Shown one piece after another: positions 24,489 through 33,830 of a DNA stretch of 64,000 nt. This stretch comes from Streptomyces flavofungini. Lineage in GTDB: Bacteria > Actinomycetota > Actinomycetes > Streptomycetales > Streptomycetaceae. Both the position numbers and the translations under genes were made by a program. The notes under the pieces were generated by a model. That model searched no databases, was not told the origin of the DNA, and saw only the letters and a list, made by a program, of their open reading frames with translations. The stretch is from contig NZ_CP128846.1 in NCBI RefSeq assembly GCF_030388665.1, positions 5,592,501 through 5,656,500 on the forward strand, given 5' to 3'. Position 1 is the first letter of the stretch. Each line of letters begins with the position of its first letter.

Positions 24489-25719
24489 GTCGGCACGGGA
24501 CCGCTGTGGGTCGGCGCGAGCCCGCTGCGAGTTGGCACGGGACCGCTGTGAGTCGGCGCGAGCCCGTCGTGGGTCGGCGCGAGCCCGCCGGGACGCGGCG
24601 GGACGCGTCCTTCTGCGTGCCGCCCTGACCCTGGTGCTGCTGCTCGCCGCCCTCGGCGGCGCCCTGGCCGCGCCCGCCCCCGCCCGCGCCGCCGACAAGC
24701 CCACCGTCACCCTCTCCAAGTCCCAGGCGGGAACGGGCGGTTCGGTGACCGTGAAGGGCACGGGCTGGCGGCCCGGAGCCCTCCTGATGATGCTCGTGTG
24801 CGGGCAGGCCACGCCCGCCGTCGGCGTGCCCGGCGGCACCAACTCCTGCGCGAACTCCCGGGGCCGGGCCGTCACCACCGACGCCGACGGCACCTTCAGC
24901 AAGGCGCTGCCCGTGGCCGAGCCCCCGGAGGCCTGCCCGTGCGTCGTGCACGTCGCCACGGTGACCGGCGAGAAGGCCGCGGCGGACGCGGCGTTCAAGG
25001 TCGCCGGGCACCCGGTGCGGCCGCTGCCCGCGCGGCCGCAGGGCGGCGGCAGGCTGTCCGTCCTGACGGACACCCGGCTCGACGGGTCCAGCGGGCTCCT
25101 CACCTGGTTCGGCGCCCCGCCGTCGCGACGGCTCGTCCTCACCGTCGGCAACGTCGGCTCCGTACCGGTCAAGGACCCGGTGTTCCAGGTCGGCACCTCG
25201 CACGGCGTGTTCGCCCCGCAGTGGGAGGAACAGCAGTGGCGCGGCACCATCGCGCCGGGCCGGAAGGCGCGGATCGAACTGTCGGTCGACCTCCCGGCGG
25301 GCGCGCACGGCGACTACCTGGTGTCGCTGCGGTACGCCGACCGGGTCCTGGCCGAGCAGCCGTGGGGCGTGGGCCGGCCCTGGGGCGTCACGCTGTTCTG
25401 GATCCTGCTCTGCGTCGTCGTGCCCGCGGCCGTCTTCCGCATCGGCATGGTCCTCGTCGACCGGCTCCGCCCCGACCGGCGGCGCCGACCGCCCGGCCGC
25501 CACCGCACCTCCCGCGTCGGCGAGTTCACCCTGCGCCTGCCGCGGCTGCGCCTGCCGCAGTCGGCCGTGACCCCCGCCCGCGACACCACCGCGCCCCCGG
25601 CCGCGCCCGGGGCGACCACCACCTTGCCCTGGTTCAGCCCGGACGCCGATCCGGGCGCACCCGCGGGACAGCTCTCCGCACCGTCCGACAACGGCCCCAC
25701 GACGAAGGGAACCTCATGA
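24481..25719 (+). CDS. Exported membrane protein with repeat-encoded N-terminus
   Basis: 412 residues. A strange N-terminus (ESARDRCGSARARCELARDR, residues 3-22, and onward to about 40) comes from tandem DNA repeats. A signal-like hydrophobic segment (VLLRAALTLVLLLAALGGAL) and cleavage region follow, then an Ig/IPT-like domain (KPTVTLSKSQAGTGGSVTVK), an outer region to about residue 300, one transmembrane helix (FWILLCVVVPAAVFRIGMVL), and a Pro-rich cytoplasmic tail. ATG 24481 has GGAGGT at 24467-24472. The true start may be nearer the hydrophobic segment. Overlaps the next gene by ATGA. Confidence 0.72.
   Translation: MVESARDRCGSARARCELARDRCESARARRGSARARRDAAGRVLLRAALTLVLLLAALGGALAAPAPARAADKPTVTLSKSQAGTGGSVTVKGTGWRPGALLMMLVCGQATPAVGVPGGTNSCANSRGRAVTTDADGTFSKALPVAEPPEACPCVVHVATVTGEKAAADAAFKVAGHPVRPLPARPQGGGRLSVLTDTRLDGSSGLLTWFGAPPSRRLVLTVGNVGSVPVKDPVFQVGTSHGVFAPQWEEQQWRGTIAPGRKARIELSVDLPAGAHGDYLVSLRYADRVLAEQPWGVGRPWGVTLFWILLCVVVPAAVFRIGMVLVDRLRPDRRRRPPGRHRTSRVGEFTLRLPRLRLPQSAVTPARDTTAPPAAPGATTTLPWFSPDADPGAPAGQLSAPSDNGPTTKGTS
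24486..24595 (+). repeat. Tandem repeat in the N-terminal coding region
   Basis: A 42-base unit containing GGCACGGGACCGCTGTG and GGCGCGAGCCCGC occurs twice, plus a partial third. In frame it encodes SARDRC-x-SARAR repeats. The unit count probably varies between strains. Confidence 0.7.
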
Positions 25720-27230
25720 GCGGGAAACGGAGCGCGAGGGCGGCGGGAGCGGCACCACCCCGTACGAGAGCGACCGCGGCCGGCATCGCCCTGATGCTCG
25801 GCGGCACGGGGCTCGTGGGCGGGACCCTGCTCGCCGCCGCCGGTCCGGCGCAGGCCGCGGAGGTCGCGTACAGGACCGAGTGCGTACCGCCCCCGATCTC
25901 CAACCTGCCGCCGGTGCGCGGCACCACGAAGGTCGACGTCAAGGTGCCCGCCGAGGCGAAGGTCGGCGACGAGGTCGAGGTGGTGTGGAAGACCGTCGAG
26001 GCCGCGTCCAAGAACCCCGACATCCTCGACCTTGGCAAGGACACGGTCCTGCCGACCGGCACGATCAAGGTCGGCGGCGCGCAGAGCGGCGACCTGAAGC
26101 TGGAGGGGACGCGGACCAACCCGCCGATCCCCAAGGGCAGCCCGATGCTCCTGTCCGACATGAAGGGCAGGCTGAAGCTGACCGAGCCGGGTGAGGTGAC
26201 GCTCACCCCGGACGCGTACGACATCAACGTCAACAAGCCCATCTCCACGGACACCAAGTGCAAGCCGGAGGAGGCCGTGAAGGCCGCGGCGACCATCAAG
26301 GTGACGGAGGGCGGCGGCAGTTCGGGCGGCAGCTCTGGAGGCAGCGCGTCGGGCGGGAACTCCGGCGGGAACTCCGGCGGGAACTCCGGCGGGTCCACGT
26401 CCGGTGGCAACTCCGGTGGTTCCAGCGGTGGTTCGGCGTCCGGCGGTGGGGACAGCGGTGGTACGACCGCCGGCGGATCCAGCTCCGGCGGCAGCACGTC
26501 CGGCGGCTCCGGCGGGTCCACCGGCGGCGGCGACGGGCAGACCGACTTCCCCGGCAAGGAAGTCCAGATCCCCTACCGGTGCAAGACCCCCATCGGCGAC
26601 AAGGAAGCCACCTCGCCGGTGCAGATCAACGCCAAGAAGGACGGCGGGAGCTACGGCCTCACCGTGCAGTTCAAGAAGTCCGTGATGGACAGCCCCGCCG
26701 ACATCCCCGCGAACTCAGTCACCCCGTCGATGCAGGTGAAGCTGGGCGGCGCCGACAAGGGCACGGTGCCGGTCGAGGGCCCCGCGAACAAGGAGCCGAT
26801 CAAGTCCGGCGCCCCGATCACCATCCCCGACCTCAAGGGCACGTACAAGCCGGGCGCCGACGGCAAGTCCACGCTGTCCCCGGGCGTCCTCACCGTGAAG
26901 GCGCTCGGCACCACCACGACCTGCACCCCGGCCAAGACCGAGGTGTCCCTGGAACTCGACACGTCGGCGCAGCCGGGCGGCGCGTCCGGCGGCTCCTCGG
27001 GCGGCTCCTCGGGCGGCTCGTCGGGCAGCGGTGGCACGGGCGGCAGCGGTACGTCGGGCGGCTCCGGCTCGGCGGGCGGCACGGCGACGTCGGGCGGCGG
27101 GCTCGCCGACACCGGCGCCGAGGACAACGGGGCGCTGCGGGCGCTCGGCCTGGTCGCGGGGACGGCGATCCTGCTCGGCGGCGCGGTGTTCACGTTCCTG
27201 CCGCGCGGACGCCGCGGGTGGCTGCGCTGA
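25716..27230 (+). CDS. Large LAXTG surface protein with two related domains
   Basis: 504 residues. Signal peptide to about residue 47 (AAAGPAQAAEV), domain 1 (48-197) with two cysteines, a Ser/Gly/Asn-rich linker (198-278), domain 2 (284-415) that closely matches the domain of the 22713 protein (YRCKTPIGDKEATSPVQI, KALGTTTTCTPAK), a second Ser/Gly linker, the LADTG sortase signal (about 463), a transmembrane helix and the tail PRGRRGWLR. LAXTG is the class E sortase signal typical of Streptomyces. ATG 25716 overlaps the previous stop. Confidence 0.82.
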   Translation: MSGKRSARAAGAAPPRTRATAAGIALMLGGTGLVGGTLLAAAGPAQAAEVAYRTECVPPPISNLPPVRGTTKVDVKVPAEAKVGDEVEVVWKTVEAASKNPDILDLGKDTVLPTGTIKVGGAQSGDLKLEGTRTNPPIPKGSPMLLSDMKGRLKLTEPGEVTLTPDAYDINVNKPISTDTKCKPEEAVKAAATIKVTEGGGSSGGSSGGSASGGNSGGNSGGNSGGSTSGGNSGGSSGGSASGGGDSGGTTAGGSSSGGSTSGGSGGSTGGGDGQTDFPGKEVQIPYRCKTPIGDKEATSPVQINAKKDGGSYGLTVQFKKSVMDSPADIPANSVTPSMQVKLGGADKGTVPVEGPANKEPIKSGAPITIPDLKGTYKPGADGKSTLSPGVLTVKALGTTTTCTPAKTEVSLELDTSAQPGGASGGSSGGSSGGSSGSGGTGGSGTSGGSGSAGGTATSGGGLADTGAEDNGALRALGLVAGTAILLGGAVFTFLPRGRRGWLR

Positions 27231-27249
27231 GCCACCGGGACGGCCTCGG

Positions 27250-28203
27250 CTAGGGCTGGTGGCTGCGGGTGCCCGTGTGCGCCCGCAGCCACGCCAGTAC
27301 GTCCCGGGCGAGCCCCGGCGCCTTCAGGAGCGGGCCGCCGTGCGCGGAGCCCGGCAGGGTCCGCTCCGTCACGTCCCGCAGGCCCGCCCTGCGCTGGGCG
27401 GCGGCGAGCTCGGCGGAGTGCGCGGGCGGGACGTAGTCACCGGCCGAGTGCACCAGGTACAGCGGCGCGTCCCGGGCGCCCGAGGCGTGCGAGGCCGCCG
27501 TCAGGTCGCCCCAGCGCTCCCAGCAGCGCCGCCCCCCGGTGTCCGGGTCGCATCCGGCGAGACGTTTCGCCGCCTGCCGCAGCGCCCGCTGCCGGGCCGG
27601 GGCGCCGGGCCCCGCCCCGTCCGTCCACGCCCGGTACGGCGAGGCGACCGGGGACAGGGCGGCGACCCCGCGTACGTACGCGCGGCCGTCGCGGTACGCG
27701 CCCACGCTCACCGCGAGATGGCCGCCCGCCGACGAGCCGAGCAGCACCGGCCGGGGCGCGCCGGGGCCCTCGCGGCGGGCGATCCAGCGCAGGGCGGCGA
27801 GGACGTCGGTGCGCTGGGCGGGCCAGACGGCGTCCGAGGAGAGCCGGTAGTCGGTCTCGTACACGGTGAAGCCCCGGGCCGCGAACCACCGTGACCAGCC
27901 GCTCCAGTCGGTGTCCCGCGCCCACGACCCGCCGTGCAGGACGACGAGGGACGGCCGCTTGCCGCCGGAGGGGCCGTACACGGTCACGGTCTGGCGCGCG
28001 TGCTCGCCGTAGGAGAAGACCCGGCCCGGCGGGGGAGCCTCGGGCGTGGCCTCGGCGGCGACGCTGGCGGACAGGAGCGTGCCGCACAGGGACAGGGTCA
28101 GCAGCGCGCGGCGCAGGTTCGCGGGGCGGTGGCCCGGGGCCGGACGGCGATGGCGCGCGGTCGGGCGGCGGTGGCGCGCGGTCAGGCGGTGGCGCACGGT
28201 CAT
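27250..28203 (-). CDS. Secreted alpha/beta hydrolase (lipase/esterase type)
   Basis: 317 residues. After an Arg-rich N-terminus made of RHRRPTARHRRPA repeats comes a hydrophobic signal (ALLTLSLCGTLLSASVAAEA, residues 33-52). The hydrolase core has the oxyanion motif SLVVLHGGSW and the nucleophile elbow VLLGSSAGGHLAVS (G-x-S-x-G); Asp in LYLVHSAGDYVPP and His in LPGSAHGG complete the triad. Related to the BD-FAE/HSL-like esterases. It probably hydrolyses an ester outside the cell. ATG 28203 has only a weak ribosome site. Converges with the sortase-substrate set. Confidence 0.83.
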   Translation of the reverse strand: MTVRHRLTARHRRPTARHRRPAPGHRPANLRRALLTLSLCGTLLSASVAAEATPEAPPPGRVFSYGEHARQTVTVYGPSGGKRPSLVVLHGGSWARDTDWSGWSRWFAARGFTVYETDYRLSSDAVWPAQRTDVLAALRWIARREGPGAPRPVLLGSSAGGHLAVSVGAYRDGRAYVRGVAALSPVASPYRAWTDGAGPGAPARQRALRQAAKRLAGCDPDTGGRRCWERWGDLTAASHASGARDAPLYLVHSAGDYVPPAHSAELAAAQRRAGLRDVTERTLPGSAHGGPLLKAPGLARDVLAWLRAHTGTRSHQP

Positions 28204-28250
28204 GGGGTGATGGTCCACCGGGCGCCGTCGGCACGCCCCCGGAAACGCCA

Positions 28251-28282
28251 AGGGCCACCGCACCGGGTGGTGCGGCGGCCCT
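28251..28282 (-). terminator. Hairpin after POT transporter gene
   Basis: AGGGCCACCGCACC (28251-28264) pairs with GGTGCGGCGGCCCT (28269-28282) with one mismatch and a four-base loop, 30 bases past the transporter stop. Confidence 0.7.
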
Positions 28283-28311
28283 CAGTTCGTACGAACGGCC
28301 TCAGGCGGGTG

Positions 28312-29802
28312 TCAGTTGACCTCGCCCATGAGCGCCTTGACCTTCTTGCGGTACATGTACACCGCGATACCCGCGACGACCGCGAGAGTGGCCTCCATGG
28401 CGACCACGCCGGTCTTGTTCAGGTTCACACCGGCCGTGGACAGCAGGCTGGTGGTGCAGTCACCGGCGGTGACGGCGAGGAACCAGACGCCGAGCATCTG
28501 CGAGGCGTACTTCGCCGGGGCCATCTTCGTCGTGACCGACAGGCCGACCGGCGAGACGCACAGCTCACCGACGGTGTGCATGAAGTAGATCGCGACCATC
28601 CAGTACGCGCCGACCTTCTCGCCGTCGCCCGCCATGGACAGCGGGAGCAGGAAGAGGAAGAACGAGGCACCGGTGATGACCAGGCCGATCGCGAACTTCA
28701 CGACCGTGGTCGGCTCCTTGTCGCGGCGGTTCAGCGCCATCCACAGGAAGGCGGCGACCGGGGCCAGGGCCATGATCAGGACCGGGTTGACCGACTGGTA
28801 CCAGGAGACCGGGAAGTCGAAGCCGAAGATCGAGGTGTCCGTGGAGTTCTTGCCGAACAGGGCCACGGTGGAGGCACCCTGGTCGTAGATCATCCAGAAG
28901 ACCGCGGCGGCCACGAAGAACCAGATGTACGCCGTCATCCGGGACTGCTCGACCTGGTCCAGCTCCTTGTCCCGCTTGATGCGGGCGAGCACCCAGATCG
29001 GGATGACCAGACCGGCGACCGTGATCGGGACGATGGCCCAGTTCAGGGTGTAGACGCCGGTGGCGATCGTGACGCCGTAGAAGACGACGGCGGCGATGAT
29101 CCACAGCATGGCCTTGCGCAGCAGGCCCATCAGCTCCGGCCGGTCGACCGGCTTCGGGACGACGCTGCTGCGCTCGCTCAGGTGGCGGCCGCCGAGCAGG
29201 AACTGGGCGAGGCCGAGGGCCATGCCGAAGGCGGCGAGGGCGAAGCCCAGGTGCCAGTTGACCTTCTCGCCGACGGTGCCGATGGCCAGCGGGGCGAAGA
29301 AGGCACCCAGGTTGATGCCGATGTAGAAGACGGTGAAGCCGCCGTCGCGGCGCGGGTCGTCCGGGCCGTCGTAGAGGTGGCCGACCATCGTGGAGATGTT
29401 GGCCTTCAGGAGGCCGGAGCCGATGGCCACCAGGACCAGGCCGAGGAAGAACACCGCCTTGCCGGGCAGCGCCAGGGTGATGTGACCGGCCATGATCACC
29501 AGGGCCGCGATCGTGATCGTCTTGCGCGGGCCCCACAGCCGGTCCGCGAACCAGCCGCCCGGCATGGCGAGCAGGTACACCATCGCCATGTAGATCGAGA
29601 AGATCGCCGTCGCCGTGGCGGCGTCCATGTCCATGCCGCCGGGGGCGACCAGATACAGGGGGAGCAGGGCCTTCATGCCGTAGAAGCTGAAGCGCTCCCA
29701 CATCTCGGTCATGAAGAGAGTGGCCAGGCCGCGGGGGTGGCCGAAGAAGGTCTTCTCGGAACCAGGAGTGCTGGCCGAGTCCTTCGTCAGGCTGGACGCC
29801 AT
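28312..29802 (-). CDS. POT/PTR-family proton-dependent oligopeptide transporter
   Basis: 496 residues, 12-14 hydrophobic helices. POT landmarks: FMTEMWERFSFYGMKALLPL (residues 30-49, containing the ExxERFxYY-type proton-coupling motif), GGWFADRLWGPRKTI, and FTVFYIGINLGAFFAPL (the PTR2 signature). Imports di- and tripeptides with protons. ATG 29802 has GAGGA seven bases upstream; the longer frame to 29925 is unsupported. Divergent from the response regulator across a 545-base gap. Confidence 0.94.
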   Translation of the reverse strand: MASSLTKDSASTPGSEKTFFGHPRGLATLFMTEMWERFSFYGMKALLPLYLVAPGGMDMDAATATAIFSIYMAMVYLLAMPGGWFADRLWGPRKTITIAALVIMAGHITLALPGKAVFFLGLVLVAIGSGLLKANISTMVGHLYDGPDDPRRDGGFTVFYIGINLGAFFAPLAIGTVGEKVNWHLGFALAAFGMALGLAQFLLGGRHLSERSSVVPKPVDRPELMGLLRKAMLWIIAAVVFYGVTIATGVYTLNWAIVPITVAGLVIPIWVLARIKRDKELDQVEQSRMTAYIWFFVAAAVFWMIYDQGASTVALFGKNSTDTSIFGFDFPVSWYQSVNPVLIMALAPVAAFLWMALNRRDKEPTTVVKFAIGLVITGASFFLFLLPLSMAGDGEKVGAYWMVAIYFMHTVGELCVSPVGLSVTTKMAPAKYASQMLGVWFLAVTAGDCTTSLLSTAGVNLNKTGVVAMEATLAVVAGIAVYMYRKKVKALMGEVN

Positions 29803-30020
29803 GGGTCGATCCTCGTGGTTCGGGACGCGGCTTGCGGCGGGGGACCGCGGGCGCGCCCGGTGGGGGGCGGTCGGCACCGGTGTCCTGCCGCCCACCCCGC
29901 ACGCCTGAGGAGGGGTTGGTGCCACGGTGTCCGTGGAACACGAGGGACGGTGACACCGAGATCCACACCCCGGGACGCATCATCGCGTGCGGGGCCCGAC
30001 CACAGGTCATTCCTTGCGAA

Positions 30021-30043
30021 GGCCGGTGAAGACAGCACCGGCC
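30021..30043. promoter_or_regulatory. 8-7-8 inverted repeat upstream of the POT gene
   Basis: GGCCGGTG-AAGACAG-CACCGGCC, perfect, 219 bases before the POT start and 305 before the response regulator. The 545-base gap (29803-30347) otherwise holds AT-richer promoter-like sequence at 30080-30180 and no convincing gene. Operator or leader attenuator are both possible. Confidence 0.45.
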
Positions 30044-30347
30044 CACACACAAAAGCGACCCTTGGCGCGCAATAGCGGGCCAAAGGTCCTTGAGTAGTGC
30101 TACAGGCGTCTCGCCACCATACGCCACGACAGAGCGGGATTTGGAAGGACTTGAGATATGGATCACAGGTGACGAAGGAACCAACAGCCCACATTCCAAG
30201 GTGTACGCGAGGCCACCCCAAGGATCTCACGCAGCACCCGGTGGAACGTGTTCCTCCGGTCCTGGGGGAGCGCGGGCGTGGCAGGGGGCGTGGAGCCGTC
30301 CGGCGATCACCCTCCTGCGCTGGTCCGGCGCGGACTACCATCACCCC

Positions 30348-31025
30348 ATGACCCGTGTACTGCTCGCCGAGGACGACGCGTCCATCTCGGAGCCGCTGGC
30401 CCGCGCACTGCGCCGCGAGGGCTACGAGGTCGAAGTGCGCGAGGACGGTCCCACCGCCCTCGACGCCGGGCTGCAGGGCAGCGTGGACCTGGTCGTGCTC
30501 GACCTGGGCCTGCCCGGCATGGACGGCCTGGAGGTCGCCCGCCGGCTCCGCGCCGAGGGCCACACGGTGCCGATCCTCATCCTCACCGCCCGCGCCGACG
30601 AGGTGGACACCGTCGTCGGGCTCGACGCCGGCGCCGACGACTACGTGACCAAGCCGTTCCGCCTCGCCGAACTGCTCGCCCGCGTCCGGGCCCTGCTCCG
30701 GCGCGGCGCCACCGAACCGGCCCAGCCGCCCGCCACCCACGGCGTCCGCATCGACGTCGAGTCGCACCGCGCCTGGATGGGCGAGGAGGAACTCCAGCTC
30801 ACCGCCAAGGAGTTCGACCTCCTGCGCGTCCTCGTCCGCGACGCGGGCCGCGTCGTCACCCGCGACCAGCTGATGCGCGAGGTCTGGGACACGACGTGGT
30901 GGTCCTCCACCAAGACCCTCGACATGCACATCTCCTGGCTCCGCAAGAAGCTCGGCGACGACGCGGCCAATCCGCGGTACATCGCTACGGTGCGGGGGGT
31001 CGGGTTCCGCTTCGAGAAGAGCTGA
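30348..31025 (+). CDS. OmpR/PhoB-type response regulator
   Basis: 225 residues. Receiver domain (MTRVLLAEDDASISEPLARA, phosphoacceptor Asp in LVVLDLGLPGMDGLEVARRL around residue 51, switch Thr in ILILTARADE, Lys in DDYVTKPFRLAELLARV) and a winged-helix output domain (LTAKEFDLLRVLVRDAGRVV, RKKLGDDAANPRYIATVRGV). ATG 30348 begins exactly at the receiver. Its histidine kinase partner is the next gene at 32457 but lies 1.4 kb away, across repeat DNA. Such pairs normally overlap or abut. Confidence 0.94.
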   Translation: MTRVLLAEDDASISEPLARALRREGYEVEVREDGPTALDAGLQGSVDLVVLDLGLPGMDGLEVARRLRAEGHTVPILILTARADEVDTVVGLDAGADDYVTKPFRLAELLARVRALLRRGATEPAQPPATHGVRIDVESHRAWMGEEELQLTAKEFDLLRVLVRDAGRVVTRDQLMREVWDTTWWSSTKTLDMHISWLRKKLGDDAANPRYIATVRGVGFRFEKS

Positions 31026-32456
31026 GCCTGGCCGGGGGCCTCCACCACTCCGCGTCCCCGGCCGCACCAGCCTGTCCCCGGGGACGACCTGCCCGGCGGC
31101 CGGTCCGCCCGCGACCTGCCCGGAGGCCGGTCCGCCTGCGGCCTGCCTGTGGCCGGTGCTCCTGCCGTCTGCCTGTGGCCGGTGTCTCCGGGCTCGCCCC
31201 GGCGCCACCGCCCTGCGGGCTGACCGCGCCCCGCCTCTGCTGGTGGGCCTGCTTGCGCTCGGCAACCCCACCGCCCGCCCGCTCCGCGGCCGGGCGTCTC
31301 CCACCCGCCCGCCCGTTGCTGTCGGCCCCGGCTTGCTGCTGGGGCCGCTGCCCGTGCGTGCTGGCCGCGCCCGCTGGGGCTGCTGGCTTGCTTGGGCTCG
31401 GCAGCCCCGCCGCCGGTCTGTTGCGCGGTCGGGCGTCTGCTGCCTGCCTGTTGCTGTCGGCCCCGGCTTGCTGCTGGGGCTGCTGCCTGTGCGTGCTGCC
31501 TGCCCCCTCCCGGGGCTTGGGCTCGGCAACCCCACCGTTCGCCTGCCCGTTGCTGTCGGCCCCGGCTCGCCGTCGGGGGCGCTGCCGTGCGTGCTGGCCG
31601 CGCCCCCGCCTCTGCTGGTGGGCCCGCTTACGGTCGGCGAGCCCGCCGCCGGTCCGCTGCGCGGCCGGGCGTCTCCCACCCGTCCGCCTGCCCGTTGCTG
31701 TCGGCCCCGGCCCGCCCCGGCGCCACCGCCCTGCAGGCTGGCCGCCCCGGCTCGCCGGTGGACCTGCTTGCGCTCGGCAACCCCACCGCTCGCCCGCTGC
31801 GCGGCCGGGCGTCTCCCACCCGGCCGCCCACTTCTGTCGGCCCCGGCCCTCCGCCGAACCCACCGACTCCCTCCGCCGAACCCGACCGCCCCCCTCGCCG
31901 AATCGCCTCCCTCCGGGGAATCGCCCCCCTTCGCCGAACCACCTCGCCCCCGGCCGAACCACCTCACCCCCCGGCCGAACCGCCCCCCCTCGCCGAACCA
32001 CCGCCCCCGCCCAACCGAGTCCCTCCCCCCCGCCCAACTGCCCCCCCGCCGAACCGACTCTCCCCCCCCGCCGAACCGCCCCCCCCGCCCCGAGTGACCC
32101 GGCGCCCACAGCTCCGAGCCCGGTGGTGCCGCGGCGGTGCGTCGGGTTCGGCAGGGCGGGTGGGTGGGTGGGAGAGAGCCGCCGCGGAGCGGTGGCGGGG
32201 CGGTTGCCGGGGGGTGGGCCTCCGGCCTGCGGTGCTCTGGGGCGGGGCGTGGGTGCCCGAGCGGTGGGTGCGGGCCGGGGTGCGTCCGGCCAGGCCCGCC
32301 GCCGGCGGTGAGGCGGGTTCGACGGTGTGGGTGGGCGGGTGGGAGCAACCCGCCGCGGAGCGGCGGAGGCGGTTGCCGCAGGGGCGCGATGGCCCAGCGG
32401 ACCCCAGGTGAGGGGCACACTGGGGTGGTCCGTCCCCTGCCCGGCCGGAGGGCCCC
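31026..32456. repeat. Repeat-filled 1.4-kb spacer between response regulator and kinase
   Basis: No credible gene: all six frames stay open only because the sequence is extreme GC repeat. The 20-mer GCGGCCGGGCGTCTCCCACC occurs exactly at 31286, 31661 and 31801, with a diverged copy at 31425. GTTGCTGTCGGCCCCGGC-type words recur at 31315, 31450, 31549 and 31694. From 31852 to about 32085 there is an irregular array of CCGCCGAACC words. Two more related units (CGCCGCGGAGCGG) lie at 32180 and 32350 in opposite orientation. The family resembles the known GTGGGA...CGCCCGGCCGCG Streptomyces intergenic repeat. Confidence 0.75.
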
Positions 32457-33773
32457 GTGCGTCGTCGCCTCATCAACTCGACCCTCGCCGTAGTACTCGT
32501 GGTGATCGCCGTCTTCGGCGTCTCCCTGGTGATCGTCGAGACCCGCACGATCAGCAACAGCGCCCAGGAGCGGGTCGACTCGGAGGCCCTGCGCCTCGCG
32601 GGCATCGTGGACAGCAGGCTGCTGAGCGACGAGCGCGTCAGCGGAGAGGTGCTGCGCAAGCAGGTCGACACCGACCGCTACGCCCGTATCGAGATCCCGG
32701 GCCGCGCCGCCATCGAGGTCGGCACCCGCCCCACGGGCGACGTGATCCGCGCCACTCGGAGCGGCGAGGAGGGCGAGGAGGTCACGGTCGAGGAGCCCCG
32801 TACGGCCGTCACCCAGGAGGTCGGCCGCACCCTGCTCATCATCGGCGGCGTGGCCCTCCTCGCCATCGTCGCCGCGGTCCTGCTCGCGGTACGCCAGGCC
32901 AACCGCCTGACCTCCCCCCTCACCGACCTCGCCGAGACCGCCGAACGCCTCGGCTCCGGCGACCCCCGCCCCCGCCACCGCCGCTACGGCGTCCCGGAGC
33001 TCGACCGCGTCGCCGACGTCCTGGACGGCAGCGCCGAACGCATCGCCCGCATGCTCACCGCGGAGCGGCGCCTCGCCGCCGACGCCTCCCACCAGCTCCG
33101 CACCCCCCTGACCGCCCTCTCCATGCGCCTGGAGGAGATCACCCTCACCGACGACCTGGACACGGTGAAGGAGGAGGCCACCGTCGCGCTCACGCAGGTC
33201 GAGCGCCTCACGGACGTCGTCGAGCGGCTGCTCACCAACTCCCGCGACCCCAGCACGGGCTCCGCCGTCACCTTCGACCTGGACGAGGTGATCAAGCAGC
33301 AGCTGGAGGAGTGGCGCCCCGCCTACCGCAGCGCGGGCCGCGCCATCGTCAGCTCCGGCAAGCGCCATCTGCACGCGGTCGGCACCCCGGGCGCGGTCGC
33401 CCAGGTCCTTGCCGCGCTGATCGAGAACTCGCTGATGCACGGCGGCGGCACCGTCGCCCTGCGCACCCGCGTGACCGGCAACCAGGCCGTCGTGGAGGTC
33501 ACGGACAGCGGCCCCGGCGTGCCCGCCGACCTCGGCGCGCGGATCTTCGAGCGCGCCATCAGCGGTCGCAATTCGACAGGAATCGGCCTCGCGGTGGCCC
33601 GGGATCTGGCCGAAGCGGACGGGGGCCGCCTGGAGATGCTCCAGGGCAAGCCGCCGGTGTTCGGGCTCTTCCTGTCCCGTACGCCGGCGTACCGGGACGG
33701 CAAGGACGGCAGCGACGGCAGAGACGGCAAGAATCATGCGGAGTCGGATGCTCCGGAGGGCACGGTGCGCTGA
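32457..33773 (+). CDS. Sensor histidine kinase
   Basis: 438 residues. Transmembrane helix 1 (residues 5-24), a short extracytoplasmic loop, helix 2 (LLIIGGVALLAIVAAVLLAV, around 125-144), HAMP, H box ERRLAADASHQLRTPLTALS (phosphoacceptor His), N box VAQVLAALIENSLMHGGGTV, G1 VEVTDSGPGVP, G2 RNSTGIGLAVARDLAEADGG. The C-terminal tail is a short DGKDGSDGRDGK repeat. GTG 32457 starts just before helix 1. Partner of the response regulator at 30348. Signal and regulon are unknown. Confidence 0.94.
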   Translation: MRRRLINSTLAVVLVVIAVFGVSLVIVETRTISNSAQERVDSEALRLAGIVDSRLLSDERVSGEVLRKQVDTDRYARIEIPGRAAIEVGTRPTGDVIRATRSGEEGEEVTVEEPRTAVTQEVGRTLLIIGGVALLAIVAAVLLAVRQANRLTSPLTDLAETAERLGSGDPRPRHRRYGVPELDRVADVLDGSAERIARMLTAERRLAADASHQLRTPLTALSMRLEEITLTDDLDTVKEEATVALTQVERLTDVVERLLTNSRDPSTGSAVTFDLDEVIKQQLEEWRPAYRSAGRAIVSSGKRHLHAVGTPGAVAQVLAALIENSLMHGGGTVALRTRVTGNQAVVEVTDSGPGVPADLGARIFERAISGRNSTGIGLAVARDLAEADGGRLEMLQGKPPVFGLFLSRTPAYRDGKDGSDGRDGKNHAESDAPEGTVR

Positions 33774-33830
33774 GCCGAGCCCACGCGCCGGCCCCGGAGC
33801 CCCATTCGCTCCGCCCCGCGCGAGCGGCCC

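Noticed and set aside
30985..32418. Pro/Arg/Gly-rich frames in the response regulator-kinase gap as possible genes
   Set aside because: All frames are open because the tract is repeated GC sequence; the residues merely repeat and none has a convincing start or known motif.
29787..33737. A 1316-residue minus-strand open frame
   Set aside because: It runs antisense through the response regulator and kinase and through repeat DNA; composition is low-complexity with no start signal or domain.
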